A stretch of 64,000 bases of DNA from CAZQRP01 sp964596125 (GCA_964596125.1 CAZQRP010000011.1:1-64000), one strand, 5' to 3'. Positions 26,231 to 36,007 are shown, counted from the first letter of the stretch. Notes: generated by a model not told the origin, from the letters alone. Made by a program: numbers and translations.

Positions 26231-27256
26231 TCAGTCCCCGACTTTGACCCAATCACGCCGTACTGCCTCTTCGGCAATCTGGACGGCATTAAGAGCAGCA
26301 CCCTTACGCAAATTGTCAGCTACAATCCACATCACCAGGCTATTGGGTTGGGATACATCCGTGCGGATGCGTCCCACAAAAACATCATCTGAGCCCGCAG
26401 ACAACCATGGTTGCGGATAAAGGCTAACGTTCGGATCATCGAGTACTTTAACACCTGGAGCCCGAGCTAAAATTTGTCTCGCTTCCTCTGGAGGCATAGG
26501 ATGTGTAAATTCAACATTGATCGCTTCACTATGCCCGACAAAAACAGGTACTCTTACACAGGTTGCAGAGATAGCAATATCCTCAGCATGCATTATTTTA
26601 TGAGTCTCTTCCACCATCTTCCATTCTTCCTTGGTATAGCCATTATCCAGAAAAACATCTATTTCCGGAAGCAGATTAAAGGAAATCTGGTGGGGATAAA
26701 CATGAGGGACTACATTTTGTCCTTCTAATATCAACCTGGTTTGAGTAGTCAATTCCTCCATTGCAGCGGCACCAGTACCTGCAACCGCTTGATACGTAGA
26801 AACAACGATACGTTTGATAGGATTTACCACATGCAGTGGGTAAAGTGCTACTACCATTTGAATGGTTGAACAATTTGGATTAGCAATGACACCTTTGTGC
26901 CATTTAATATCTTCAGGATTCACTTCAGGGACAACCAGAGGAACCTTCGGTTCCATTCGGAAGGCAGAACTATTGTCGATAACCAGAGCACCGGCCTTGG
27001 CAGCAAGTGGAGAAAAATGCCGGCTAACCTCAGCGCCAGCCGAGAAAAGAGCAATATCGACATGCTGGAAAGACTCAGCGGTAGTCTCTTTAACTATAAT
27101 CTCATGGTGACCTATAAAAAGCTTTTTACCCTCTGAACGATCAGAAGCACAAAGATCTAGAGAAGCTATGGGAAACCTTCGTTGTTCCAATACCTTTATA
27201 AACTCCTGACCCACAAGACCTGTAGCACCAACAATTGCCACTTTATGAGCCTTCAC
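26231..27256 (-). CDS. asd: Aspartate-semialdehyde dehydrogenase
   Basis: 341 residues. NADP-binding motif GATGLVGQEF at the N-terminus, active-site NPNCSTIQ with the catalytic Cys, and GHSEAINVEF containing the conserved histidine block. It reduces aspartyl phosphate to the semialdehyde, feeding lysine/diaminopimelate, threonine and methionine synthesis. The ATG abuts the dapB stop with a one-base overlap, and dapA follows 22 bases downstream. Confidence 0.96.
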   Translation of the reverse strand: MKAHKVAIVGATGLVGQEFIKVLEQRRFPIASLDLCASDRSEGKKLFIGHHEIIVKETTAESFQHVDIALFSAGAEVSRHFSPLAAKAGALVIDNSSAFRMEPKVPLVVPEVNPEDIKWHKGVIANPNCSTIQMVVALYPLHVVNPIKRIVVSTYQAVAGTGAAAMEELTTQTRLILEGQNVVPHVYPHQISFNLLPEIDVFLDNGYTKEEWKMVEETHKIMHAEDIAISATCVRVPVFVGHSEAINVEFTHPMPPEEARQILARAPGVKVLDDPNVSLYPQPWLSAGSDDVFVGRIRTDVSQPNSLVMWIVADNLRKGAALNAVQIAEEAVRRDWVKVGD

Positions 27257-28062
27257 TATTTCCCCCCAAAGTGTAATAAAACGTCCAGGCCATAAACTAA
27301 TCCCTGTAATTTAACTACTTCTTTTATTGCTAAAATAACGCCGGGCATATAACATTCTCTGCTTGTGGTATCATGGCGTAAAGACAGTGTCTGCCCCTCC
27401 CCACCAAAAATAACCTCCTGGCTAGCCACAAAACCAGGTAATCTTACACTATGGATGGCTATGCCATCAACTTGTCCACCCCGACTACCACTAAGATTTT
27501 CCTTTTTAATTGACGAATACACGAAAGGTTTACTCCGAGACTCCAGCATGCCTTTTGCGGTAGCTAATGCAGTTCCCGAAGGGGCATCGGCCTTCTGATT
27601 ATGATGTAACTCGATAATCTCAGCATGATCAAAGTACTTTGCAGCAGTCCTGGCTAAATGGAGAAGAACCACCGCCCCCAGAGCAAAATTTGGTGCTATT
27701 ATTACACCAACTTTATTAGATTTGGCAAGTTGATCAATTTCTTTAATGTTGTCATCTGAAAACCCTGTGGTACCTATGACTAAATTAATACCTCGTTCGG
27801 CTACAATGCGAATAGCCGATAAGGATGCTTCAGCAATGGTGAAATCCACAACTACCTGAGGACTACAGCTTTGTAGAAGCGTACTTAAATCAGTAGAACA
27901 TGGTACTTTCTCATAAGTATCGGGTAACTCAAGGTACCCCTGAGTAGCTCGAATGTCAATTGCACCAACCAACGCAAGGGCAGGATCTCGATTCACAGCA
28001 TTCAGGACTTCCTTACCCATTTTTCCCAGGGCTCCATGAACCAATACTTTTATAGGCTGCAT
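27256..28062 (-). CDS. dapB: 4-hydroxy-tetrahydrodipicolinate reductase
   Basis: 268 residues from ATG 28062. The N-terminal HGALGKMGKEV is the nucleotide-binding loop, VIGTTGF follows, and the substrate-binding signature ELHHNQKADAPSGTA is complete. It reduces the DapA product to tetrahydrodipicolinate. An in-frame ATG 15 codons earlier (28107) also exists, but the family starts close to KVLVHGALG and AAGGAC lies 7 nt before ATG 28062. The gene sits between pnp and asd. Confidence 0.95.
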   Translation of the reverse strand: MQPIKVLVHGALGKMGKEVLNAVNRDPALALVGAIDIRATQGYLELPDTYEKVPCSTDLSTLLQSCSPQVVVDFTIAEASLSAIRIVAERGINLVIGTTGFSDDNIKEIDQLAKSNKVGVIIAPNFALGAVVLLHLARTAAKYFDHAEIIELHHNQKADAPSGTALATAKGMLESRSKPFVYSSIKKENLSGSRGGQVDGIAIHSVRLPGFVASQEVIFGGEGQTLSLRHDTTSRECYMPGVILAIKEVVKLQGLVYGLDVLLHFGGK

Positions 28063-28112
28063 TGATTTGTCCTTAAAGCCCAATAAGGGCAATGGCTTCC
28101 GTGCCATCTTCG

Positions 28113-30323
28113 CTATTTCTTAAAATAGGGACGATGCCGTTTGTCTCTGCTACCACGTTGTTGGATACCTGGACGGTGTCTTGACTCTTTTTGATAAGGA
28201 CTGCTTGCTGAGGCAGAATCTACAACTTTGGCACCTTGAACCCGTGACAATTCTCCAAAAATTGCCCGTCGTGAAAGGTTCACCCTCCCTAAGTGGTCAA
28301 TATCCATGACTTTAACCATAATCTCATCGCCCACTTTAACAATGTCTTCAACTCTGGACACGTGATAATCAGCCAGCTCACTGATATGAACCAGCCCTTC
28401 TTTACCAGGCAGCACCTCCACAAAAGCACCAAAGTTCATTAAACGTGTAACCTTTCCGGTATAAATAGCACCTACTTCTATCTCACGGGTCAAACCTTCC
28501 ACGATTTCGATTGCTTTTTTGGCTGCTTCTTCATTTGCTGAGCCTATAATTACTGTTCCATCGTTTTCAACATCTATACTTACCTTGGCCTCTTCAATTA
28601 TAGACCGTATAGTCTTCCCACCAGGTCCGATAACAGTACCAATTTTACCCGGATCAATATTGATCCTATAAATTCGTGGTGCATATGGACTAAGCTCATC
28701 ACGACTCGATGCAATAGCCTCCTTCATATTATCAAGTATCTTTAAACGGGCCTCACGAGCTTGTTTCAAGGTATCAGCAATGATCTGATAGCTTATTCCC
28801 GGTAGTTTGACATCTAATTGAATTGCAGTAATTCCCTGGCTGGTACCAGCCACCTTGAAGTCCATGTCACCATATGCATCCTCCATACCCTCAATATCAG
28901 TAAGAACCAGGTAATCATGATCATCACTGGTAACGAGCCCCATGGCTATCCCAGCCACCGGAGCTTTTATAGGTACACCGGCATCCATTAACGATAGTGT
29001 TGAGCTACAGACACTGGCCATTGAAGTACTGCCATTTGAACTCAAGACTTCAGAAACTATTCTGATGGTATAAGAAAAGTCCTTTTCTTCAGGTATCACT
29101 ACTGAAAGCGCTCTTTCCGCCAGTGCACCATGTCCTATTTCCCGCCGGCTTGTGGTACCCAGTCGCTTTGCTTCGCCAGTAGAATAGGGTGGAAAATTAT
29201 AGTGATGCATAAAACGCTTGGTGCCTTCTAGCCCCAGACCATCAATCAGTTGCTCTTGACGTAAAGAACCAAGGGTAGTTATAGATAACACCTGCGTTTG
29301 TCCTCTGGCAAAAAGTCCCGAACCATGAGTACGGGGTAGAAGGCCGACTTCACTGCTCAAAGGGCGAATTTCATTGGCCTGCCGGCCATCAAGATGCATC
29401 CTACTGTCCAGCATCTGTTTCCTGGCTGTTTTTTTTATTTTGTCCTCAATGATCCTGGTAATATCAGCCTCAGAAAACGTATCTTTAAGCTTCGCAATAG
29501 CCTCCTCTTTAACTGATGCTATTGCCTTTTTTCGCTCATTTCGGTCTGTCTGGGTAAAAGCCTGGACCAAGCTGTCCCCAAAGTCCGAAGTAATAATGGC
29601 TAGTAACTCAGAAGGAACTTCAGTAGCCGCTACCTCCACTTTTTGCTGGCCACAGGCTCGCTGAAGATTCTCCTCGATTTTTATTATTTCCTGATTCGCT
29701 TTATGGCCGAGTGCAACGGCTTCCAGAATTAACTCTTCCGAGGCTTCCCGTCCTTCTGCCTCAACCATCACTACGTCTTCTTTGGTACTAACGACAATTA
29801 CATCGATCAGGCTGTCATCCAACTGAGGTAAAGTTGGATTTAATACCAAAGTTTCATTGATGTAGCCAATGCGTACTCCCGCTACCGGCCCATTAAATGG
29901 AATTGAAGAGAGAGTCAGAGAGGCCGAGGCACCAATAACCGCCAGCACGTCAGGCGCATTTTCCTGGTCCGTAGAAAGTACAGTAACAATAATCTGAATA
30001 TCACTGCCAAAATCTTTGGACAGAAGAGGGCGTAAAGAGCGGTCAGTTAACCGGGCAGTTAAAGTTGCCTGTTCGCTGGGGCGTCCTTCTCTCCTGATAA
30101 AACTGCCTGGAATCTTTCCTACAGCGTAGTGCCTCTCCTCATAATCCACCGTCAAACGGATAAAATCGCTGTCTTCGTGGCGCTCATCACCCATGCAAGC
30201 AGTGACCAAAACAATAGTATCACCATAGCTAACAGTAACTGAGCTTGCAGCCTGACCGGCCAACTTGCCTGTCTCGATTTTGAGTAATCGGTCACTAATT
30301 ATGCTATCTTCAGACCAAACCAT
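28113..30323 (-). CDS. pnp: Polyribonucleotide nucleotidyltransferase (PNPase)
   Basis: 736 residues. Two RNase PH domains with the conserved FIRREGRPSEQATLTARLTDR and GRQANEIRPL / RTHGSGLFARGQTQVL blocks (each read in part), then a KH domain with IGPGGKTIRSI and an S1 domain with LMNFGAFVEVLPGKEGLVHISEL. The C-terminal tail is basic. It degrades RNA phosphorolytically 3' to 5' and can add tails. It follows rpsO by 19 bases, the usual rpsO-pnp pairing, but here leads into dapB-asd-dapA. Confidence 0.96.
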   Translation of the reverse strand: MVWSEDSIISDRLLKIETGKLAGQAASSVTVSYGDTIVLVTACMGDERHEDSDFIRLTVDYEERHYAVGKIPGSFIRREGRPSEQATLTARLTDRSLRPLLSKDFGSDIQIIVTVLSTDQENAPDVLAVIGASASLTLSSIPFNGPVAGVRIGYINETLVLNPTLPQLDDSLIDVIVVSTKEDVVMVEAEGREASEELILEAVALGHKANQEIIKIEENLQRACGQQKVEVAATEVPSELLAIITSDFGDSLVQAFTQTDRNERKKAIASVKEEAIAKLKDTFSEADITRIIEDKIKKTARKQMLDSRMHLDGRQANEIRPLSSEVGLLPRTHGSGLFARGQTQVLSITTLGSLRQEQLIDGLGLEGTKRFMHHYNFPPYSTGEAKRLGTTSRREIGHGALAERALSVVIPEEKDFSYTIRIVSEVLSSNGSTSMASVCSSTLSLMDAGVPIKAPVAGIAMGLVTSDDHDYLVLTDIEGMEDAYGDMDFKVAGTSQGITAIQLDVKLPGISYQIIADTLKQAREARLKILDNMKEAIASSRDELSPYAPRIYRINIDPGKIGTVIGPGGKTIRSIIEEAKVSIDVENDGTVIIGSANEEAAKKAIEIVEGLTREIEVGAIYTGKVTRLMNFGAFVEVLPGKEGLVHISELADYHVSRVEDIVKVGDEIMVKVMDIDHLGRVNLSRRAIFGELSRVQGAKVVDSASASSPYQKESRHRPGIQQRGSRDKRHRPYFKK

Positions 30324-30342
30324 GTTTAAGAAGACCTCTAGT

Positions 30343-30606
30343 CTATTTCCGTAAGCCTAATTTGACAATAAGACTACGATAGCGGTTGACATCACTTTCA
30401 TTAACATATGCTAACAGTCTTTTTCTCTGCCCTATTAACTTCAGAAGTCCACGACGGGAGTGATGGTCATGTGCATGTACTTTCAGGTGTTCTGACAGCC
30501 GATTAATCCTTGTGGTGAGTAACGCTACCTGAACTTCAGCAGAACCAGTATCACCTTCATTAACCGCAAAATCAGAAATAATAGATCTCTTCTTTTCTTT
30601 ATCCAA
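30343..30606 (-). CDS. rpsO: 30S ribosomal protein S15
   Basis: 87 residues, near the usual 88-89. The blocks [21 protein letters not shown] and RKRLLAYV are those of S15, which binds the three-way junction of 16S rRNA and bridges to the 50S subunit. The start codon is TTG with AAGGAGA upstream. An extended -10 promoter precedes it. It heads the minus-strand operon rpsO-pnp-dapB-asd-dapA. Confidence 0.96.
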   Translation of the reverse strand: MDKEKKRSIISDFAVNEGDTGSAEVQVALLTTRINRLSEHLKVHAHDHHSRRGLLKLIGQRKRLLAYVNESDVNRYRSLIVKLGLRK

Positions 30607-30643
30607 ATTTTATCTCCTTGTATTACTAAGACTTTAAACCAAA

Positions 30644-30652
30644 ATTATAACA
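30644..30652 (-). promoter_or_regulatory. Extended -10 promoter of the rpsO operon
   Basis: TGT TATAAT on the minus strand about 38 nt before the rpsO TTG. No good -35 is seen at 17 nt; a TTGCAT lies only 8 bases upstream of the -10. Confidence 0.6.
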
Positions 30653-30679
30653 TAGGTATGCAATCATTGCACAGACGCT

Positions 30680-30707
30680 TTAGCAATGAGCTTACATGGA
30701 GTATAAT
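30680..30707 (+). promoter_or_regulatory. Promoter of dnaX
   Basis: TTAGCA at 30680-30685 and TATAAT at 30702-30707 (16-base spacer). The -10 ends 9 nt before ATG 30717, so dnaX mRNA would be leaderless or nearly so, and an upstream ATG at 30696 would not be transcribed. Confidence 0.5.
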
Positions 30708-30716
30708 AAAAGCAGC

Positions 30717-32387
30717 ATGACCTCTCAAGTTTTTTATCGCAAATGGCGCCCCCAGACCCTGTCTGAAGTGGTAGGTCAAGAGCATGTTACCCAGACATTA
30801 CGCCATGCAGTAGAAAACGGTCGAATAGCTCATGCGTACCTCTTCTGCGGTCCTCGAGGTACTGGAAAAACCAGCTCCGGACGCATCTTGGCCAAGGCAG
30901 CAAATTGCCTATCCCCAACTCAAGGTGAACCATGTAATACTTGTGAGATATGTCGCACAATCAACGAAGGTAATTCACTGGACATAATAGAGATAGACGC
31001 AGCAAGCAACCGCGGGATTGACGAAATCCGCGATTTAAAAGAGAAAGTAAATTATGCCCCAAATATGACTCGCTATAAGGTTTATATTATAGACGAGGTC
31101 CATATGATAACCAAGGAAGCATCAAACGCTTTCCTTAAAACACTGGAAGAGCCACCTCCTCATGCCATCTTTGTTCTGGCGACTACAGAACCCCACAAAG
31201 TGATACCAACCATCCTGTCACGCTGCCAGCGCTTTGATTTCCGTCGTCTCTCTCAATCCGCAGTAATCTCTAAGCTCGAGTTTATCTGTAAGCAGGAAAA
31301 TATTGACGTCGAATCTGAGACCCTGCGGCTTGTTGCCAAAGCCACCACCGGCAGCCTGCGTGATGCTGAAAATCTGCTAGAGCAGTTAGTTGCCTACTAC
31401 GGGCATCATATTGAGCTTCACCAGGTAAAGGCACTGTTAGGTATCAGTGGTGATCTGCGAATTAGAGAACTGGCTAAGTGTATTGTCAATAATGATATTT
31501 CCGCCGGGCTAATTACAATAAATAATATCAGTAGCGACGGAATTGACCTCCGCCAGTTCAACAGGGAACTGGTTAATTACCTCCGAGAATTGCTTTTAGT
31601 GAAGTCCGGCTCTGAAGAAGTCGTAGATGTTACCAATGACGATAGAGCAGAGTTAAAAAGTCTGGCAAGCGGTATTAGCCTCGATTATCTATTAACAGCG
31701 GTCAAACTCTTTGGCGAAACTGACCTCCGTTTGAATAACTATTCCCCATTGCCACTTGAATTAGCGCTGATAGAAACTATTTTATCAGTAACCAAGGAAA
31801 AACAAGTTAACCATCCTGAGCCAATGAGGTCTATAAAGCCCGCTGAAGAGAGAAAGCCCGTTCAACCTGAGCCAACTAAGTTTCAAGAACCAGCCAATGT
31901 CGTTAATACTTCCGCAGAAACAGCTCCTATTGCGCCCGAAGAACCTGTCGAGCCTTACAAAGAGTATAAGACTCCTGAACAAACTAAAACCTCTGAAATC
32001 CGCGAAATGAAATCATTTCAGGATATCGACTATGTACGTAACCGGTGGAAGGAGTTTGTTGGTGCTATGCGTGGTGAAGGGTCCAGAGGTAACCTGGATG
32101 CATTTTTACGAAGCGCCTGCGAACCTGTAAACATTGAAAATGGTACTTTAATATTGGGCTTCTATGCCGATTTTCATAAAAAGTATATTGAGGACCCTAA
32201 GTATAAGCACCTGGTGGAAAAGAAGTTACGAGAATTTTTCGGACAACCATACAAGCTACACTGTATTATTGTCGAACGTAGAAAAGAAATGAAAACAAAA
32301 CCAGAAACCGAGAGTCCTTTACTTAAAGCTGCTCTCGAGAGGGGCGCTAAGAAAATTGAAGAGAAGTCTAAAACGGAGGAGAAATGA
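30717..32387 (+). CDS. dnaX: DNA polymerase III subunit gamma/tau
   Basis: 556 residues from ATG 30717. The AAA+ clamp-loader core has the YRKWRP start, VGQEHV, the P-loop GPRGTGKTSS, a zinc module with four cysteines (C-x8-C-x2-C-x2-C pattern near residue 65) and the DEVHM Walker B box. A Pro/Glu-rich linker leads to a C-terminal domain. It loads the sliding clamp. No slippery A/T run for a gamma frameshift was obvious. ATG 30717 is preferred to 30696 because of the family start and the promoter position. It overlaps ybaB by 4 bases. Confidence 0.95.
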   Translation: MTSQVFYRKWRPQTLSEVVGQEHVTQTLRHAVENGRIAHAYLFCGPRGTGKTSSGRILAKAANCLSPTQGEPCNTCEICRTINEGNSLDIIEIDAASNRGIDEIRDLKEKVNYAPNMTRYKVYIIDEVHMITKEASNAFLKTLEEPPPHAIFVLATTEPHKVIPTILSRCQRFDFRRLSQSAVISKLEFICKQENIDVESETLRLVAKATTGSLRDAENLLEQLVAYYGHHIELHQVKALLGISGDLRIRELAKCIVNNDISAGLITINNISSDGIDLRQFNRELVNYLRELLLVKSGSEEVVDVTNDDRAELKSLASGISLDYLLTAVKLFGETDLRLNNYSPLPLELALIETILSVTKEKQVNHPEPMRSIKPAEERKPVQPEPTKFQEPANVVNTSAETAPIAPEEPVEPYKEYKTPEQTKTSEIREMKSFQDIDYVRNRWKEFVGAMRGEGSRGNLDAFLRSACEPVNIENGTLILGFYADFHKKYIEDPKYKHLVEKKLREFFGQPYKLHCIIVERRKEMKTKPETESPLLKAALERGAKKIEEKSKTEEK

Positions 32388-32689
32388 GCAAATTTATGCT
32401 ACGTCAAGCGCAGGAATTGCAGGCCAAGCTGGCCAAGGCTCAGCAAGAACTGGGCAATATAACAACAGAAGTAAGTTCAGGAGGGGGAGCAATCAAAATA
32501 GTCATAGACGGCCAGCAAAAAATACACTCAGTAAGTATTTCACCGGAGGTAATCAACTCTGAAGATGCTGAACTTCTTGAGGACATGGTTATGGCGGCAG
32601 TAAACGAAGCTATAAATAAATCCCAGGAACTCGCTGCCAGTCACCTTAGCAGCTTAACTGGTGGGCTTAAAATCCCAGGAATGTTCTAG
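32384..32689 (+). CDS. ybaB: YbaB/EbfC family nucleoid-associated protein
   Basis: 101 residues, matching the family length. A helical, Gln/Ala/Lys-rich N-terminus (RQAQELQAKLAKAQQEL) is followed by the beta-strand core with GGGAIKIVIDG and DAELLEDMVMAAVNEA. The dimeric protein binds DNA. It sits between dnaX and recR, its conserved position in bacteria, with a 4-base overlap to dnaX. Confidence 0.95.
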   Translation: MSKFMLRQAQELQAKLAKAQQELGNITTEVSSGGGAIKIVIDGQQKIHSVSISPEVINSEDAELLEDMVMAAVNEAINKSQELAASHLSSLTGGLKIPGMF

Positions 32690-32700
32690 GAGGATGAACC

Positions 32701-33312
32701 TTGAACACGGATAGTATGCCCACCGCCGAGCCGATAGCCCGATTAATAGAAGAATTCAGTAAATTGCCCGGCATCGGCCCAAAAAGTGCCCAACGGTTAA
32801 CCTATTATCTATTACAAGTACCTCCTGAGAAAGCCAAAGCCCTGGCTGAAGCCATCACAGCAATTAAGCAAAATTTAAGCCTGTGTTCTATTTGCTTCAA
32901 TATAACGGATGCTGTTCCCTGTAGTATCTGTTGCGATCCGGGGCGTGATCACAACAAGATATGTGTAGTAGAAGAGCCCGCTGATATTCTCCCTCTGGAA
33001 CGGTCTAAGAAATACAATGGCCTTTATCATGTGCTTCACGGGGTTATCGCCCCCGCCGATGGCATAGGCCCTGAAGAATTGAAAATAAACGAGCTTTTAA
33101 CTCGCCTCAATAATGGTTCGGTAACCGAGGTTATACTCGCAACCAATCCTAATACAGAGGGGGAGGCCACTGCAATGTATCTACAGCAGTTAATTTCTCC
33201 GTTAAATATTCACTTGACCAGGCTAGCCCGTGGCCTTCCCTTTGGTGGAGACTTAGAATATGCCGATGACGTTACCATCAGCCGTGCTATTGAAGGAAGA
33301 CAAGAAATGTAA
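32701..33312 (+). CDS. recR: Recombination mediator RecR
   Basis: 203 residues. Helix-hairpin-helix KLPGIGPKSAQRL at the N-terminus, a zinc module with CSICF and CSICC cysteines, a TOPRIM domain starting ICVVEEPADI, and the C-terminal TRLARGLPFGGDLEYAD block. It works with RecO in loading RecA at gaps. The start is TTG 32701 because AGGAGG lies 7 nt upstream; ATG 32716 is a possible alternative. It follows ybaB by 11 bases. Confidence 0.95.
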   Translation: MNTDSMPTAEPIARLIEEFSKLPGIGPKSAQRLTYYLLQVPPEKAKALAEAITAIKQNLSLCSICFNITDAVPCSICCDPGRDHNKICVVEEPADILPLERSKKYNGLYHVLHGVIAPADGIGPEELKINELLTRLNNGSVTEVILATNPNTEGEATAMYLQQLISPLNIHLTRLARGLPFGGDLEYADDVTISRAIEGRQEM

Positions 33313-33325
33313 TCAGTTGTGGCCT

Positions 33326-34081
33326 ATGAAACTACCTCGGGCTTATAAGACAGAAGCTATTATTATCAAACGGTCAAAACTAGGTGAAGCCGATAGAATC
33401 CTGACTCTGTTTACACCAGACCACGGCAAATTAAAGGCTGTAGCCAAGGGAGCACGCCGCCCGAAAAGCAAATTAGGCGGACATGTTGAACTTCTTACCC
33501 ATAGCTCATTATTGTTAGCCAAAGGCCGCAATCTTGACATTGTCACCCAGGCCCAGACAATTGACAGTTTCCTACCTTTAAAGGATGATTTGAAGCGCAT
33601 GTCATGTGGTCTTTATGTATCAGAACTTGTTGAATCCTTTACCAGCGAATCATTTGAAAATCGTGGTCTCTTTGATTTATTACTTGATACTCTGCACCAG
33701 TTGTCTCATGCACAGAATACCGGGATCGTTTTGCGTTATTTCGAACTGCATCTTCTGGACCACCTCGGATATCGTCCCCAGTTACATCGATGCGCCAATT
33801 GTGACTTACTACTCCGCCCAATGAGGAATTGCTTCAGTTCCAGTCAGGGCGGTGTACTTTGTGCCGATTGCAGCTATGAAGAACCATTGGTACGTCCCTT
33901 ATCTTTGAACGCTTTAAAAGTTTTACGTTTGTGGCAGAACTGCAACTACGCTACTGCCACTCGGGTAAAAATAAATTCTGAGTTGTCTACAGAGTTAAAG
34001 CAATTAACACGTGAATATATCAAATATCTTTTGGAAAGACAGGTCAAGTCTACGGCTTGGTTGGACAGACTGAACCAATAA
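33326..34081 (+). CDS. recO: DNA repair protein RecO
   Basis: 251 residues from ATG 33326. The N-terminal OB fold starts YKTEAIIIKRSKLGEADRIL, and a zinc module with CANC and CADC lies near residues 155-180. RecO anneals strands and helps RecA loading with RecR, which is encoded directly upstream. A longer frame beginning inside recR at 33260 exists, but the shorter start matches the family and leaves a 13-base gap. It ends the dnaX-ybaB-recR-recO unit. Confidence 0.92.
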   Translation: MKLPRAYKTEAIIIKRSKLGEADRILTLFTPDHGKLKAVAKGARRPKSKLGGHVELLTHSSLLLAKGRNLDIVTQAQTIDSFLPLKDDLKRMSCGLYVSELVESFTSESFENRGLFDLLLDTLHQLSHAQNTGIVLRYFELHLLDHLGYRPQLHRCANCDLLLRPMRNCFSSSQGGVLCADCSYEEPLVRPLSLNALKVLRLWQNCNYATATRVKINSELSTELKQLTREYIKYLLERQVKSTAWLDRLNQ

Positions 34082-34225
34082 GCTCACTTGATATAGAAAC
34101 CAGGCTTTTAACCACCGGATTGATTGTGCAACCAATCATCCTATAATCCTGTACGGGAGTTAACGTGACTGTTGCTTTCACTCCACCCGACTATCCTTGC
34201 CGGCAAAGTCAAAGTTGTAACACTG

Positions 34226-36007
34226 CTACTTTGCCACGGATACTGCTTCCTCAATCGCTTGTACTGTAGATACCGGTTTTGTAAGATCTTCGTTTTTTTC
34301 GCTGGTCTTAAACATGGCTACCGAAACCTGGAGCTCATCAGACATTTGAGCCAGCAGCCGAGATGAGTTAGTCATTTCCTGTACCACACTTTCAATCATG
34401 TTGTTCACCCCACTGCTCGTTATGCTTACCTCTTCAGCTGCTGCTAATATCTGATCAATATACCCTGACGTTTCCTCCACGGCATCCATTACTTTATTCA
34501 GTGCAGTACTGGCTTCACTAGCCAGCTTATAGCCTTCTTCTACTCGCTTGGATCCATCATTAGTAGCCCTTATACATTCATTCACGTCTTTCAAAACAGC
34601 ATTAATATGGCTGGAAACATCCTGTGCTGCATTATTTGTCCGCTCTGCCACCTGCTTTACTTCACTGGCAACAATGACAAAATCTGCGCTATGATTACCC
34701 TCCTCAACCATTTCGTCTGCAACGTTTCGTGCAATCAGGTTAATCTCGTCGGCAATTTTATTAACAATCGTGGATATTCCAAGGAGTCTATCCGAGTGCT
34801 GACCTATTCGTATTACAGCATCAGCCACATCATCCATGGCAAAGGTGACTTTTGTTAAACCTTTAATGCTCTTCTCTACATTATCCATGCCATTCTTGGC
34901 AACTATAGCGGTTCGTACGGCACCACTTGCAGCCTTCTGAGCTTTATCACTCACTAACTGAGTAGCATTGTATATATGTGAAACGATAGTGGCTGCATCA
35001 ACTGCTGTTCCATCCTTTTCATTATAGCCAACAGTAACAATGCTCCCGGTTATGACATCAGCCCCATTAGCCAATTGGTGGTCATTATCAGCTTTATGCG
35101 CTCTGGCTGTTCCTGCCTGTTCAGCAGCCCGGGCAAGTTGACTGCTGGCTGAAGCCAACCTACTTGCTGTTTGTCTAACATTATCTATTAGCCCGCTGAG
35201 GTCTTTAACCATCTTTCTATATGTTAAACCCATCTCCCCAAGCTCATCTGATGAGACAGTACTGACCTCCGCAGTAAGATCACCTATGGATGCCTGCTTC
35301 ATGGCTTTGTTTATGCTGGTTACATTACTTGATATGCGCTGCGACAGGAATAAGCCCAGCCCAGCAGCAACCAATAAAGAGACAGCAGCAAGTACTGCAG
35401 TCAAAATTACCGCCGATCTCCGTGTACTATCAGCCTGGACTATAGCAGCCTCGACTGTTTGATCTAGAATGGATTCCAAATCATTCATTGTTGTACTCAG
35501 CAATGCGCTCGAAGCAAGCACAGCCATCATCTGGCTACTATCCTGTTGTAAATCATAAACAAGATAAATAACCGCTCTTTCACTGTCATTCACAAATTGC
35601 TGGTGTGCAGTAATAAATCGGTCAATAGCTCCGCCTACTTCAAAAGACTTTATAGTGTCAAAATGATGACGCAGCTCTTCAGCCCCTGTGGTAATCTCTT
35701 GCCCTACTGCCCGTGCTTCACCCAGGAGCTCTGTATTACCAGTGACAGAGTAATCGGTATACAACTGCCACTCTTTAGCTACAAGTGTGCTCATCTCCGT
35801 TACGCGCCCAAGATATTTTGTCTCTTCGATTACGGTCCGCCCTGAGTCTCCCATCGTATGTAATCCATTCGTTGCAATAATGAAAACGGCAACCAGCAAA
35901 GCTACCATGATCACATAGCCACTCAGCAGCTTTGTCCTGACATTTAACCTTACTTTTATGCTTCTTTTCGTCGTATCAGACATATTTTGCTCTTCGTTCC
36001 GTTTCAT
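34226..36007 (-). CDS. Methyl-accepting chemotaxis-type receptor with altered signalling tip
   Basis: 593 residues. Membrane helices at about 28-46 and 198-221 enclose a roughly 150-residue helical extracytoplasmic sensor. HAMP (about 222-275) follows, then a long coiled-coil signalling domain. The hairpin tip that binds CheA/CheW normally reads IEAARAGEQGRGF; here residues 431-443 read DEMVEEGNHSADF, keeping only the Glu, Gly and final Phe. Flanking parts (NLIARN and VASEVKQVAERT) are conserved. The protein may bind another partner or be on the way to losing function. No che or flagellar genes are in the window. GGAGG lies 8 nt before the ATG. Confidence 0.88.
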   Translation of the reverse strand: MKRNEEQNMSDTTKRSIKVRLNVRTKLLSGYVIMVALLVAVFIIATNGLHTMGDSGRTVIEETKYLGRVTEMSTLVAKEWQLYTDYSVTGNTELLGEARAVGQEITTGAEELRHHFDTIKSFEVGGAIDRFITAHQQFVNDSERAVIYLVYDLQQDSSQMMAVLASSALLSTTMNDLESILDQTVEAAIVQADSTRRSAVILTAVLAAVSLLVAAGLGLFLSQRISSNVTSINKAMKQASIGDLTAEVSTVSSDELGEMGLTYRKMVKDLSGLIDNVRQTASRLASASSQLARAAEQAGTARAHKADNDHQLANGADVITGSIVTVGYNEKDGTAVDAATIVSHIYNATQLVSDKAQKAASGAVRTAIVAKNGMDNVEKSIKGLTKVTFAMDDVADAVIRIGQHSDRLLGISTIVNKIADEINLIARNVADEMVEEGNHSADFVIVASEVKQVAERTNNAAQDVSSHINAVLKDVNECIRATNDGSKRVEEGYKLASEASTALNKVMDAVEETSGYIDQILAAAEEVSITSSGVNNMIESVVQEMTNSSRLLAQMSDELQVSVAMFKTSEKNEDLTKPVSTVQAIEEAVSVAK

